From Vigna angularis (Eukaryota > Streptophyta > Magnoliopsida > Fabales > Fabaceae): a stretch of 64,000 nt of DNA. The position numbers and the translations under genes were made by a program. The notes beneath the pieces are model-generated. The model made no database searches and had not been told where the DNA came from. It saw nothing but the letters and a program-made list of their open reading frames with translations. The stretch is taken from contig NC_068972.1 in NCBI RefSeq assembly GCF_016808095.1, positions 5,593,001 through 5,657,000 on the forward strand, given 5' to 3'. Position 1 is the stretch's first letter. Every line of letters starts with the position of its first letter. Below are positions 11,288 to 25,206 of this stretch, one piece after another.

Positions 11288-13781
11288 TCACTTTCTCTTC
11301 CTTCTATTGTCAACTGTAGGATTCCTCATGTCATTTTTAGCTAGACCAGAGCCAGGGGGCATACCGTATGACATAGGAGAAGGAGCTTGCGAGGGTGTTG
11401 CTGTGACAGCAACGCTTGTAGCAGGTACTGGTGGTAGTGCAGATGCAGGTGCCTGAGCTGGAGTTGAAAGGGGAGCAGGAACTGCAGATGTGGCACTAGG
11501 TTCAGGAAGTGATCTTGGTAAAATGTGTTTTAGCCGATTGTTCCTATAATTCTTCCAGAAGTAGAATTGTTGTCTATGTGCCAGTTCCTAAAATACAGAG
11601 ACAATGGTGTTTGGACAATCCGTGAGATACAGGTAAAGCAAAGCAACTATTTTCGGTTATTTGTTTCAAAGAAGTCCAGTAATGCAGGCCATCTGGTAAC
11701 TATTAGTGACACATGATATATATATGTATCACGGTGGCATTAAGCATACTCTTATAAATACCAATCGACTCACAGTATCACGAATACATTAAAAGATTGC
11801 TGATTCCCAAAAGAGGAGTTTCAAGCAGAATGACTCAAGGAATTACCTCCGCCTCTGTTTCATTTTATACAGTAACAAGAAAAATTTGCTCTTCTCTTTG
11901 GGCTCAAATATAAGGGGAAAAAGGTAAAGATTAGTGGACATAAATATAAACAAATTCCAGCTAAATCAACCTTATTAAATGTTATTTTCTTAAAAATACC
12001 TTTATAAATCCAACACCATCTCCAATAAATATGAATGGGGGTAATTTAGAAAATATACCTGTTTATTTTTTGAAATCATGAACTTAACTAACAATCTTAT
12101 TCAATGTAAAATTAAATTATTTTGCTTATATTTGAGTCTAAAAGTAGTACCAAAGGAGGAATGTGTTCTACAAAAAAAAAGAGAATGGCGTAACTCAGAC
12201 AGGAGCAAACTCACATGAATTCCAGGAGAAAGCATGATTTTATACGAGAGCAAACAGATACTGCCATGTACCTTATTGATAGGATGTGCCATTGCATTGC
12301 GAAAGTTTGCATTCTGAAGCAGCTCAAGAAAATAAAGACAATGAGGATACCTAGCATTCATAGAACATGACCAAATCAGGATAGGAATCCAGCTTAGTCA
12401 GAGAACAACATCCCTGAAAGTAAGGATGGACACAAAATAGTAAAAGGTGCCAGAACCAATTTATTCTCGTAGTTACATGACTTACATTAACTGTTGATTT
12501 CGATGTATTCCTCTTAGACTAAGTCTTTTAATCCTTTTACCCTAATTGAAACAACTGAATGCCTTAAGTAGAATTGCATTACATAATCCCTTATTTGAAG
12601 ATAATTCTTACATAATAAATTTAATATATTCAGGGCGCTGCCAATATTGAAGATACTTTAAGTATCCAATGAATGCTTCATCCTCAAAATAACGATTCTG
12701 AGCCAAATCTGTTTAAAAGTGAAACAGATATAAGAATAAGGTAAAATAAAAACTACAAAAGTAAATCACACGTTCAAAAGACCAAGCATGCCACTTTTTA
12801 AAAATGTGAAAAAGAAATTTGATAAAGACAGTAGAAATTGCAGGGATAGGAGAATGAGGAATCCTCCTCAGATAAAGGCAAAACACAAAACAAAGATAAA
12901 AGAAAAGATCGATGGAAAGCTCTCAAATCCTCAAACATGTTTCTGTCAGATTTTAAAAAGGAATGACGACCACAATTGTGAGAACAACATAAAGGATTTT
13001 AGGTACCAGAATTCTGGCTCCATCAGCTGCATCTGTATGCAACTTTCCGCAATATCAAGAATCACAATGAAATCCAACCATGACAACAATTTAAAATCTT
13101 ATCCCCCAAAAAATTATTTTATGCAGAATAGGAGCCAAATTGCCTAATCTTGTCCAAAATAAGCTGTGTTGTATCCAAGAATCCCAATTACTTGCAAAAC
13201 CCATTTTTCACTACTTATTCTAGCTGTCCAACTACACAATTTTTTCATCCGTAGAAATTAAACACGTGTTTGGATTTACACAACTCACTAACTAAGCTAG
13301 ACCCCTTGAACTATTGCTCAATGAAGTCCATACTATCAAAGCATACAAATGAAGTGAAGTGAAAATCATACAGTGGATATAGGTAGGATTGGCAAGGCAC
13401 TGAACAAACTCCAATTCAAGCAAAAACCGTTGCCGCCCATCATCTGGATCTTTGTATGTGTTCTTCGGCCTGAATTAAACACAACCACCAATAGCCATAA
13501 TTAGCTGACCACATGCCACTGAACCCAAAATCACACCTTTTTCCACAAAAGAAGAAATTCACCAATACCCAAAAAAAAAAACGAATTTGGAGAATAAAAG
13601 TAAAGCCCTTAAAATAGGGTACACTTCAAATAAACCAGAGGACAACAGCCCTTTGAATATCATCAGCTCAAACATGTTAGGCTATGATAATGTGGTATAA
13701 AGCAAGCAAATAGTCGGAAAATTTAGCTTACGATGATGGAGAAGTATGGGTTGAATTGTCGCTTTCGATTTGAGTGGCCAT
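11288..13781 (-). CDS. MED31: Mediator of RNA polymerase II transcription subunit 31
   Basis: MED31 (SOH1 family) is part of the middle module of Mediator, the nuclear bridge between activators and RNA polymerase II. Exons in transcript order are 13732-13781, 13372-13469, 12612-12708, 12272-12350 and 11288-11587. All introns are GT-AG and the product is 207 aa. The conserved core runs from about residue 18 (KNTYKDPDDGRQRFLLELEF) through FVQCLANPTYIHYLAQNRYF, YLKYLQYWQRPEYIKF and YPHCLYFLELLQNANFR to about residue 130. The plant-type tail after it is low-complexity, rich in Pro, Ala and Ser, and ends in a basic NRRKRK stretch. The first 17 residues are short and Ser/Thr-rich. The gene is convergent with APS and divergent from the gene at 15151. 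Confidence 0.96.
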
Positions 13782-15143
13782 GGAATCGGTACTCTCTTAG
13801 CTGCAAGAACAACTGGGAGTTTCAAAAACTAAATTTGGTGAGGTTAGGACTGATACACGACCTTGCTCTCGCCTTTGAATCAGAAACAGACCCAACAAAT
13901 CTATGAATTCGATGATTCAACGTTAGTGAATTAGAACCACCCTCCAATTTAAGTGTTCGTTTTTTGGGCACCTCTTTTTTTATTTTGAAATACCTTTCCT
14001 TCACCGAATATATTTATGGGGGTCCTGAAAGAAGAAACCCTTCGTTTTTTATAATGGGCTTCACAGCGGCCCAAATTTAGAGCAACACAACTGTGTCGTA
14101 AAATTATGGTAAGGTGACATTGGATCTTTAACATACTATTTCATTAATTAAATTATGTTCTTGATTTAGTCTCATCTTATCTCTTGAGTCAATTTTAAGA
14201 TTTTTTTTATTATTATAAATAATCATTTTAGAGAACATTTTGTATAGATCATTTTCATTCCCACGTTCTCTTTTTTATGTTGTGAATTAATCTTGCTTAT
14301 TTGTGAGTTTTGTAACCCCTAGTTTTTATGAAAATTAAGAAGAACATGTAATATCATTGAGAGAGGACAGTGTAAATTTTATACATACTAAGTTAATATC
14401 GTTTTATGAATGTGAGTGGATTTGTACATAATAGACGGCATTTGTGGGTCATTACTGTATCAGTGCAAGTTGACCCATAATTGACTTTTTCTTTTCTAAA
14501 TAAAAATTTCTAGATTTATGATCATGTTATTCAAAAGAAAAAAAAAGTTTTCAATGAAAATTAAGATATAATATAATTACAAGAACTCGTACTTCAATTA
14601 AATCCAGAAAACAAATTTATCATTTTGAATTTATCTGAAAAAAAAATATCCATTGTCAATATTTTCATATTTGTAGCGGTGTGAAAAGAAGATTTTATTT
14701 CAAATTGCTTAACAATAATGTTCTTAAGATTAGTCAATTCTATCTGTTTAGTTAAGGGAAGGTTGTAAGTTGTAACACAAGCAAATTTTCACCATGACAG
14801 AACAGTAAAATAATTTATGCCTAATCATTCCTAAATGTAATTAAATGTAAGTTTTGTTTCTAATTTAAGCATTATCATTATATCTTAAAATCAACTTCTT
14901 TTTTTGTTATACACTAGAGTGTATATGAAAAAGAAAACATGTGGATGGTAAAGTTTGGGAAGCAATATTGGAATTGAACTTGCTCCATAGAGAGAAGGTT
15001 TTGAATAGAGGGTAGGTATGCCTAATCTCTTAAGAAAATAAAATGGTACAGTTAAGAAAAGTTGGTAGTAAACCACTCCTATACGTATTCAGAGAGAAGC
15101 AGTATAAAATGGAGTTGTCTGCAAATGCAGAAAAACGAAAGCA
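13782..15143. other. Divergent intergenic region
   Basis: It should hold the promoters of MED31 (leftward) and of the gene at 15151 (rightward). It is AT-rich, and the short frames at 13822-14134 and 14891-15227 resemble nothing known. No clear repeat was seen. Confidence 0.5.
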
Positions 15144-15150
15144 ATGAAAA

Positions 15151-16103
15151 ATGAATGAAAGAGAAAAGAAAAAGCATGTGAGGGAAGCACCTTCAGTTCC
15201 TTTCATATGGGAAGTAAAGCCGGGCATTGCTAAGAAACATTGGAAGCCAGAGACAGAGGTCTCTTCAGTTGCCCACTTCCCTCAAACTCCTCTCAAGCTA
15301 ATTGCCTCAGTTCCATTTCTTTGGGAAGAAAAACCAGGAAAACCTCTTCCTAATTTCTCAGATGTATCAGTTCATCCTGTGCTTCCCAAACCCGAGAAAA
15401 TACTCATTCATGTAGCATCATCTTCATGTTTTTCTGTTGCATGCAACTTTGGCCATGATGGCAAAGACAAAGGAACATGCAATTATGACAGTGAAAGCAT
15501 AACTAGTTTAGACCTTGAAGCTTTTACATTTGATGCAGACCAGTCGTTTGGTTCGGTTCCCTCACTACTCTCAAACTGTGTTGTGCCATCAGAAAAAGCT
15601 TCCAGTTCCTCTCCAGCCTCCTCTGAGACAGATAGTAGCATAAGCAGCTATGCAACTGGCAGGTCAAGCCCAATTGGTGCTACTTTCCTTGAGACCCTTT
15701 TTCCTCTGTATGCAAGGGATCAGAACCTGGAAAAAGAAACTTCAAGTACACAAGAAGTAGGACCCAAAGATTTCTGTGATGAAGATATTGCCAGTGACAT
15801 TATAAGGAGGCCACCAACACTCGGAGAGCTAATTATGATGAGCCGGAGAAGAAGCTGCAGAAGAAAAACAGTTCAAATGAATAAATGGGATCCACCAAAG
15901 GTAATCACACAATTCAACATCCAATTGTCACATGATGCATGGTAATGAATGATATTGTCACGATAATTTCTTTGCATGTCAATTTTGTGCAGAAAATCCC
16001 AAGACAACAAATTTTTGGATGTTTTTTCCCGATTGTAACTAATAGCAAAATGATTGAGGGGCTGCTGAAGCGAAAGTACTTCCCCAGACTTAAACTCATA
16101 TAG
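15151..16103 (+). CDS. Uncharacterised plant protein with PFxWExxPG motifs (DUF688-like)
   Basis: The two-exon model is 15151-15900 and 15993-16103 (GT-AG), 286 aa. Two copies of the motif occur: SVPFIWEVKPG at about residues 15-25 and SVPFLWEEKPG at about 53-63. Such N-terminal motifs mark a family of plant proteins of unknown role, often labelled DUF688 (family name from memory). The middle is Ser-rich, and a basic stretch (MSRRRSCRRK) lies near residue 230. Splicing gives a Lys-rich, hydrophobic end (...LLKRKYFPRLKLI) that looks more like a real terminus than the 264-aa unspliced reading, which stops at 15945. A five-codon upstream frame at 15144 overlaps the start. No membrane segment or signal peptide is apparent. 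Confidence 0.75.
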
Positions 16104-18130
16104 ACAGAATCAATTATGCAGAAGGAAATATCAAAAACACAAGTACCAAAAGACTGCTCCAGAACAAAATGCCCCTCTGCCAATTGATTTTGAATCAGAC
16201 TCTTTTCATTTACTATGTAAATTGTCTTGCAATTTATGGGTTTTATTTAGTTTTGCACTCTAATATATCCTCACTGCTTTCTTCCAAAAGATAGTCAATG
16301 TGTACGTTCTTCTTAGACAACTTACTTTTTGTGTGATAATCTCTCCAAATTAAGGTTTATTTTTAAAAACAGCACCAGTTAATTTCTAACAGAAAACGAT
16401 ATAAAGACACTTGAAGAATTGTATGTAGACTGTATTTTTTGAAAATGGCTCCAATAACAACATTTACATGAAAATAACCAAGTTTCAAAAGCAAAGTCTA
16501 CTGTTTCAACAATTCTTTTGGTACTATTCAATAAAAACTAAAGAAATACTGTAGAAAAATGACCAGGGTACACTTTCGTTTTTTTTTTTATGGGTGTCAG
16601 AGGTAGACAAAAGAGACAGAATTATTTTTCTTAAAAATTGTGTAACTGTAGAATATTGATGTAATGAAATAAAAAGTAAAACCACTTTACTCACATTTCC
16701 AACTAAATTCTTTTAACATTCTTTCTGTCCGATTATTTAGATATATATTTCAAACACTAATTCCATTTGATTTTAGTATATTCATTTTAATCTGTCATAT
16801 TTTATCCCTGTCTTTAAATTAAATTCAAATTTTTAAAGTGTTTAGCAGAAATCTGAAATATCACTTACATTTTTAATAATGTATATTCATTATATATTTC
16901 ATAATAATATAATTTATGTTTTAAAAATATTTATTTAGTATAAATTATACGACAAAAAATATGTTTATCCTATACGACACGCATATTAAAATACTTCAAA
17001 GTAAAAGTATTGCGAAACAATATGCATACATACATTGCACGTAGCAGACTCTGTCCATGAAAAGAAGGTGAAGTTTTCTAACGGAGACGTTAGCTGTAAA
17101 CAGTAAAATGTCTTATTCTTCTCCTTCTTCTTCAGGCATTAATTGTATGCATGCGCAGTGAATTTATGGAAGACATTGGTACGCGTAACTATTCATTGCT
17201 CATTACAAATTTATGATCAGCTATGACACCCAGATATATGACACAGACAGAAATACGATTAAATTGAAAAAATATTGAATGATAAATATTAATTTCAAAC
17301 TATAAACTATATATCTTATATTATAATTATAATAGAAACTTATATAATAAATTTTTAAATTTTTAAAAGAATTATTGAATTTGTGGTTATTAAAACTATG
17401 CTAAAATCATGTAACAAATAAGAAAAAGTCTTTCAAATAAAATAATTTACCTATGTATGTCATTAAAATAATTTTGCTGTCTTAAAAGCCCTTTGCCTCG
17501 CAGAGGACAAGAGTGCTGGGTCAAACTTCCTCTCTAAGGCTGTAACATCAAATACAGGGTTTTCTGCCTCTAATTTTTCTTACTAAAAGTACAAAACTAT
17601 AATGGTTTATTTAAACTTACTACTAAATTCACCATTCATTTCACAGAAGAATCATGTCGAAGACAAGCTGTCAAACAAATGCACCGTATAAGATGCATAC
17701 TTCGAGGGAGAAGCCAAGTTTGCCGGTACCCGTAATTTTGTTGTCTTAAATGACAAAAAAAAACACAAAACTCGTTATTTTCTTCAGTTAAAGGATTATT
17801 TCATGGTCAGATATAGCCCTAACTTGTTTTGCGAAATCAAAGTAAAAGCATAATAAATAGAAGCAGCAGCATAATATAAAGCAGCAGCTATTCATTTGAC
17901 AGATAATAATATGCGAAAACAAGTGCTTGTATACAGTAGTAGAAACTTGCATATGCTCTATAATATAAAGTGTTTTATCCCCTATCGATATGCTCCATCA
18001 TCTATTTGTTAAATGTTGTAAACAATTATATCTAATCTCAAAAAGAAACTGGTTTCATGCAGTGTGAATGTCATGGACATGGAGACATGAATCCTTCAGC
18101 AGGTACATATGTCGAAATTAGGAATCGCAA
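16104..18130. other. AT-rich intergenic region
   Basis: It lies downstream of both flanking genes (convergent 3' ends). The interior is AT-rich. One short coding-like fragment on the minus strand (17463-17579) is listed separately; nothing else was recognised. Confidence 0.5.
17463..17579 (-). pseudogene. Coding-like fragment of unknown origin
   Basis: A 38-codon frame bounded by stops reads with protein-like composition (...ENPVFDVTALERKFDP ALLSSARQRAFK...), unlike the AT-rich DNA around it. There is no start codon, and no acceptor site upstream keeps the frame. It may be a leftover last exon of a lost gene or chance. I do not recognise the family. Confidence 0.25.
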
Positions 18131-21100
18131 TCAAGTACTCTGGGATATAACATCCCCAAAGCGAACAAACCATTGAGCATTGGTTGAGTTGTTATCTTCT
18201 TGTTGAGGTTGTGCTTCCACTTTTCGAGGTTGTCCCTTCTCGATCACAAAATGGGCATAGTCAAATTTCTTCGCAGGTGGAGCAAGGATCTTACTTGGAG
18301 GTGAAGGAAGCAGTGATACCAGAACCCTGGCTACTTCATGCATGGTAGGCCTATCAGAAGGGTTCTTTTTCGTGCAAAGAAGAGCAAGCTGAAAGGTCTT
18401 CTTAACATGAGCTAGATCAATGCAGGTTATGGACACCTCTGCATCAACAGCCTCCATTACAGTGTTGTTATCTGCCTTGGCCAATATCTGAATTCATGCA
18501 AAAAAAAGTCCCCAAATTGAGTTAAATGGAGCTAATAATTTAAATATACACGCAGTGCTCTGTAAATGGCCCTCCCCAAATGAAAAAACTGCTGAGTGCG
18601 AACATCACATTATCCATTTTTTGTTAACCCCTATATAATGCACTACACAAATGGTTTCCATATATAACAAGAACAATGACTATGAACAAAAAAGAGATTA
18701 AGAGCGTGCAAATATTAATACACGTACCAATTGATGCAAATTAGACTCATTGTCCACTGCCTTCTTTCCAGTTAGTAGCTCCAAAAGAACTATTCCAAAG
18801 CTATACACATCTGATTTTTCATTCAGCCTAGATGTTCGGGCATACTCGGGGTCAATATAGCCAATAGTTCCAAGGACATAGGTCGATGCATGAGTTCTCG
18901 AAGTCGAGATGCACTTTGCAGTACCAAAATCAGAGAGATGAGCCTCAAAGTTCTCATCCAGTAAAATATTCGAAGATTTAATGTCCCTGTGAACTATTCG
19001 TGGGTTACAGTCATGATGGAGATAAGCTAGTCCTTCGGCTGCTCCAACAGCAATCCTCAGGCGTGTTTCCCAATCAAGTTTTACCTTCGAGGGACCTGCA
19101 TCAGGTGAAACATCTAAGGTACCAAAGCCAAAACAGCAACAGAGCAATTTGACAATATACAGAATTTAGAAATCGAAAACAATTAAGAGAACACTTGTAA
19201 CGAATAATTTCAAAAACTTCCACCAAATTCAGTTAAGACATGTCTAGACAGTTAAGTAACATTACCGTGTAGAAGATCCCACAATGACCCATTCGCCATA
19301 TAGTCATAGAAAAGAAGATTTCCATCGGGAGTGAGTGCATATCCATGCAAGGTGACAAGGTTTCTATGTCTGATGCTACCAACTGTCTCAAGTTCGGTCT
19401 CAAACTCCCTTAAATTGTGTGGGTGTTGGTTATACAGTCGCTTAATTGCAATTGGTCGGGAATTCTTCAAAACACATTTGTATACAGTACTAGAGGCACC
19501 ATAACCTATGATATATTTCTCATTGAGATTCTCAGTGCTTCTCATTATATCATCCAAGGTGTGGATAGCCATATCCATGTGCAGAACAACTAGTCTTGGA
19601 GGACCTGAAATGAGGCAAGCTCAATATAACAAAGGCAGCATTAAACTGATACCACAAGTAAATGTAGATCCTTTCAACATACCTTGCCCAGTTCTGCTAG
19701 ATCCCTTCATCAATTGTTTAGATTGGCTGGATCTATAGAAGGCTACAATGACCATAGCTAACAATATCATAATTCCAAGCGTGAGACATACTACAGCAAC
19801 TCTGGAGAAAATCACTGAAAAAAAAATGTACAGAATTGACCTCAATATATTAAAATAATTCACTTCTAAAAAGGCTTTTTAATATGGAATTGGCATTACA
19901 CCTCTTGATTTTGGAATGTAAGGACGACATATTGATCCCACCCAATCTCCACACAATAATGAATTTCCGAAGAAGCTGGCAAAGGTTACAATATGTCATT
20001 AATACATAAAATAAAAGAAGCAAAGGTTACAATATGTCATTAAACTAAAGGCGCCTCTACAATACCTGTCAGCTGAAAACCTTGAAAAGTTCTTCATTGA
20101 AGGAATTACTCCGGAAAGGTTGTTATAGGACAAATTTCTAAAAAAAAATATTTAAGAACAGAAAACGGTTCAAAGATAGCAAAATTGGGACGTAGGGACA
20201 AAGGTGGCTGTCGGGGATACTCACAATAGTGTAAGACTGAAACAATTAGTCATCTGATCAGGAATCTTCCCTCGCAGATCATTTTTGTTCATAATCCTAC
20301 AATATAGTTGAAGTAAAAATAAGTTGAAGCTATTACCCACTAATGGATCAACACTACATAAACATAAAATAGTACAAAGTTATGCATACAAAGACATAAG
20401 GTTCTGCAGCTGTCCAATTTCCGGAGGAATGCTACCAGAGAGATTGTTGAATGACATGTCACTAGAAGCAGAATAAATTACATGTTAATAAATTAACTAA
20501 TGTAAAAATCTTAACAAGACGTTGAAGTTTATACTTCCACAGAAGTATACAAGACTCACAGAATTTGAATGCTTCTGAGATTCCCAAATTCAGCTGGCAA
20601 AGAACCTCCAAGGTGGTTGTGACTTAAGTTGCTGCATTTGTAACGTGAAAATATTATTGAGGAAAGCAATAATACAAAACTAAAACAATTATCAGTGTTC
20701 ATTACAATTTCTTTCTTACAGGGTCAAGAGATGTTCCAGATAACCAACAGAGGCTGGCACAAGTCCTGAAAAATTATTGCAAGATAGATCCCTGAAACAA
20801 TGTATAAAATAATTAAAGGTTATCTTCCACACACATTGACATTCATCAGGTTATATATGTTCTTCTGAGGAAACATACAATGTATCTAGATTAATAATAT
20901 GCCCCAACTCGACAGGTATGCTCCCCTTGAAGTTGTTCACAGAGAGGTTTCTGGACGTGAAAATTTTTACTGTTAAATTAGTAAAAACAAAGAAATCTGG
21001 TAGGAATATAATGAAACAAGTTTTAGATAACGTACAAGTATGTCAAACTACCAAGGTTGCGGAAGCTCAATGGAATGGAACCACTCAATTGATTACCATG

Positions 21101-24100
21101 CACATTACTGAAAATAAAACTAAGCAAATCATTGAAAAGTCGTGCTACGGTATTGAAAACAACATGATATTCTAACTAGCTCAACAGAACTTGCGGGTAG
21201 CAATGGGAAATCTTACAACTGATTTAAGGCTGTGCAGGAGCTTATGTCATGTGGAATAGTTCCATCAAGATGATTATTGGCAAGATTCCTGAAAATAGTA
21301 AATGAAGCTACTTTACACAAGACACAGCAACAGGTTTTGTCAGTGTAACCGATTGACTATAACTTACAATTCAAAAAGATGTTCTAGCTTCCCAAACTCA
21401 TTTGGAATTTTTCCAACTAGGTGGTTGTCATTCAATATCCTGAAGAAAAGACAATCCGTAAGTGCATTCACAAATTACATACACTTCTGATACAAATATA
21501 TAGGTTAACTCACAAGTAGCTCAGGTTGGACATATTGCCTAGTTCAGGAGGTATCGGGCCAGTAAGCATGTTTCCATGAAGGTACCTGACCAATTAAATT
21601 TCTCAGACGAAAACCAGAATAGCTAAAAGTTTAAGTCAATGTATAGTTACACTCACAGCTTTCCAGTGAAAGTCAGATTCCCAAGTATTGGGGGAATTGA
21701 TCCCACTAACTCATTCTCACTCAAATCCCTACAACAATGTCACGTTAAGGTACAAAAGACATGTTTAGAAATTACAAATATAGAAGTAATTGCCTTACTC
21801 AGAGCGTCAAATTATTAGTATAATCTTCAAATTAGAATAATGATAAAGAAGTATACTTACAATATTACAAGGGCTTGCATCAAACCAATCACTTCCGGAA
21901 TCTTCCCAGTTAATCTATTTCCTTGAAGTGACCTGGGCAGAAATCACAGTAATACTCGCTTATATACATATCCTTTAATTGTGACTTGTCAATTCACAAC
22001 AATAAAACAATAATCTCACAGTGAAAATACTCACAACGTAGCAACTTGCAGAAACCCAATATTATATGGAATCTCTCCACTAATCTGATTATATGATATG
22101 TCTCTGAAATTCAATGAAATAATAGGGTGGCAACGATGAGACAAATATCGAAAATGAAATATAGAACATACCAAACACCAGTTTCTTGGCTTACAAGATT
22201 TCAAAACTTGAACAGTTCCCTATGCTGTCAGGTATAGTACCAGTCAAATTGTTGTCTCTCACATCACTTAGAAATCATGGAAAACAACAGAAAAAAAGAG
22301 AGGTAAAAACAGATGTAAGGTTACACGAAAGATCCAATGTGAAGCTTCATCATGCTTGGGTTGGATTACTCACAAATACGACAATCCAGTTAATTGACAT
22401 ATATCAGGAGACAGAGTACCACTCAACATGTTCCCTCGTAATCCACTGCATCAATGAACAATCCCAAATAAAAACTCCCAAAGTTTAAGAACTACTAAGA
22501 TACAGCCAGACGTAAAAGTAAAATACACAAAGAAAAGATAAAACCCACAGGTACTGCAAGACTTCGTTCCAATAGAGTAATCTTGGGATCTCTCCAGTGA
22601 GCCTATTTCGAGCAAGATCACTGCAAACATAACAGAACAGTAATTGCACTTATTTAGAGGCAGCTAAAGCAACAGATCGTTAAAACACTAAGGTGACAGA
22701 AACTTCTGTCATTTACTCGTTTTATTAGAATGGATAAGTGTCATTTTAAAAAATACCAACACAATAAAATTTAGTATTGAGAAGAGAAACCGAACTTACA
22801 GAGTCTTAAGATTTGGAATTTGGGTTAGGGTTGAAGGGATAGGACCAGTTAACTGATTACTCTTTAAATTCCTGTATCCATCAATACAATTTAAGCGTCG
22901 TTCAATTAAAGCCGAACAACAAAATAAAGCGTCACTTCTGCTTTCAAACTTACAAAAACTCAAGTTGCTTTAGCTTTGACAGGGAGAAAGGTATATCACC
23001 ATAAAGGTGATTATCAGACAAATCCCTTCAATTGAAAGAGAAAAAAATGAAATAAGCAAATATATAAAGAAATATTTCCCAGTAAAACAAGATCAACATG
23101 GAAGTAGGTAATACGAGAAGCAAGAATAGAGTCCTACAAAAGAAAAAGTGCTGCACAGTTTCCAATTTCATCTGGGATTTGCCCCGTTAATTTATTCCCT
23201 TGCAAGTCTCTGGTTGAAAAAACAAGCAAACATCTCAGAAATAAATCAAAGGTCAAGCTTAAACACACATGCATTTCAGATGAGAATGATAAATCATTTA
23301 AGCGTAAACATACATGGACTGCAAGCTTCTCAAGTCACCAATGGCTGGGGATATCTCCCCGCCGAGGTTCAAGCTGGACAAGTTCCTAGAAGAACAGAGC
23401 AAAGAACTTTAAATCAACACAAACAGTTAATTAACACGAATGGTTGTTAATTAGAAAGATTAATACAAACGAAGCAAATAATCACAAAAGGATAATAAGC
23501 TCACAGAGAAATCACAGCAAGGCTGCCATTATCGCAGGAAACTCCACGCCAAGAGCAAAAATCGTCATTGTGGACGTCATCCCAGTCAAGAAGCACGTCT
23601 GCCATATTGCTGAAAGTGGCCTTCATCGCCATTAATGCTTGTCCTGCACATTTTCAAGGCCGTTCAACACTCAAGCATCTCCAGAGCTCAGTACCGTACA
23701 AATCTATCAATTATCAATTCCATAGTAGTACATAGTGTTCCATCGTCTACGATTAGTAATTATATGGACAGATCATGCAACAAAAAACATTGTAAAACAA
23801 ACTACAAAATACTTCCAAAAAAAAACAATTAATTGACCTACGGCAAACAATTGCAATCATCAAACCACGGCAATGGGGGAAAACGTTGTTCAGAAAATAA
23901 CAAAACATTTCATGGGCAACATAGTTCTTTTTTAAAGCGAGTATCCAATCTCTGTAAGCAATAGTCAAGCAAGTACCGAGATTGAGATATACCAATTTCC
24001 TATTCAAGAAATTATTTAATGGAAGAACACGAGTAAGAGTGTGGCAGTGAAAGAACTCAATTTATCCATGTGGTCTAGGTTACATAAATTTCAATATTAT

Positions 24101-25206
24101 AATGTCAAAGTTGTAATTGTAATGGATAAAAAATCTAAAAAGGCACTCAAATGCAGAAAGGCGTCCAAATAAAAAAGCAGAACCGGAATACCCTGAAACA
24201 GTAGAACAACGGTCCAAGTGCCAAACCCAAAGTAAAAAAATTTCCATACATATTAAAATATTGACAAAACTGTTCCACACTAAACAATTAACCAGTAATG
24301 CATTTACCCAAAAATTAAAACGACTAGAAATTAAGATGTCCTTAATCTGTATCATCACTCTTATATAAATCACATTGATGTAATAATGTCCGTAAAACAG
24401 GTCAACAAAGAAATCAACATCAAATTACAGTTTCGAATCTATTCAAAATGTTTCTTCCTTTGGCCCGGTATGGCTTGAAATATCCACCGGAAAAGAGAGC
24501 AAAAAGGTATAAAAGGTATGCCATACCAAATTCGGATTCTTTCATGCTTCAACCAAGTAACGCAGCAACCTCAGTTATGAAGGAAAATCTCAAAACACGT
24601 GAACACTTTCTTGGAACGGAAAAGGCACTTAATTCCAGGACCCCCACCCCCCTCCCCCCACAACTAAAATAAAACACACCCAGGGTTGTTTCACTAAATT
24701 CAGCATCGTAAATATCTAAAACCCCGACAAAAACACCGTGGAGTCGAATGTCTAAAGAGAACAACGCAAACGAAATAAAGAGAAGCTAAAACGGCATTTG
24801 ACGTGGGGCAACAAACAGAAAACAACATTCCACTAGAATGTTTTTCAAGTATGTATAAAGCAACACTAACGAAAAAAAAGAATAATATTGTTTGAGGAGA
24901 GCCACAAAGGGGGTGGAAAAGATACGAGGAAAAGGAATCACCACAACCGCAACAACTACCCATAGGAACAACAGACAAAAAAAAAAGACATGCACAAAGA
25001 TTTGACGGGTGAAGCAAACGAATAAACCAAAAAAGAACCGAAGGGGTGAGTCAAAATGGCAATGCACCCACAAAACACAAACCTTCTTCGCTGAGGGGCA
25101 AAGCAAATGGAAAGAGAAGGAAGAGCATGAGCAGAAGAAGAGACATGAGAAGCTTCAACTTGTGGGGGCCAACATTGAACAACGGCGCCAGGCCATTATC
25201 TTCCAT
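18131..25206 (-). CDS. ERL1: ERECTA-like LRR receptor kinase (ERL1/ERL2 type)
   Basis: ERECTA-family kinases sit in the plasma membrane, bind EPF/EPFL peptides and control stomatal patterning and organ growth. The 27-exon model runs from the ATG at 25206: 25083-25206 (signal peptide), 23505-23643 (LRR cap, [18 protein letters not shown]), twenty LRR exons between 23385 and 20066 (each 72 nt except 22035-22103, 69 nt), 19902-19975, 19683-19814 (membrane segment at about residues 594-617), then kinase exons 19266-19604, 18728-19095 and 18131-18487. The product is 989 aa, close to ERL1/ERL2. Kinase landmarks are intact: [10 protein letters not shown] (about 669-678), AIK Lys at about 690, HRD Asp at about 786, and DFG at about 804. 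The tail ending [14 protein letters not shown] resembles ERL1/ERL2 rather than ERECTA. A second Met at residue 21 could also start the signal peptide. Which ERL it is remains uncertain. Confidence 0.95.
24641..24659 (-). other. G-quadruplex-prone tract in ERL intron 1
   Basis: Read on the coding strand the tract is G6-A-G6-T-G5. The long G runs can each supply two short tracts, so a quadruplex in the pre-mRNA of intron 1 (23644-25082) is plausible. A role is inference only. Confidence 0.5.

Noticed and set aside
18698..19863. Separate small kinase genes
   Set aside because: They are exons of one ERL gene, joined in frame by GT-AG introns.
24700..25106. Cys/Phe-rich minus-strand ORFs
   Set aside because: Lie mostly in ERL intron 1 and use frames other than the signal-peptide exon.
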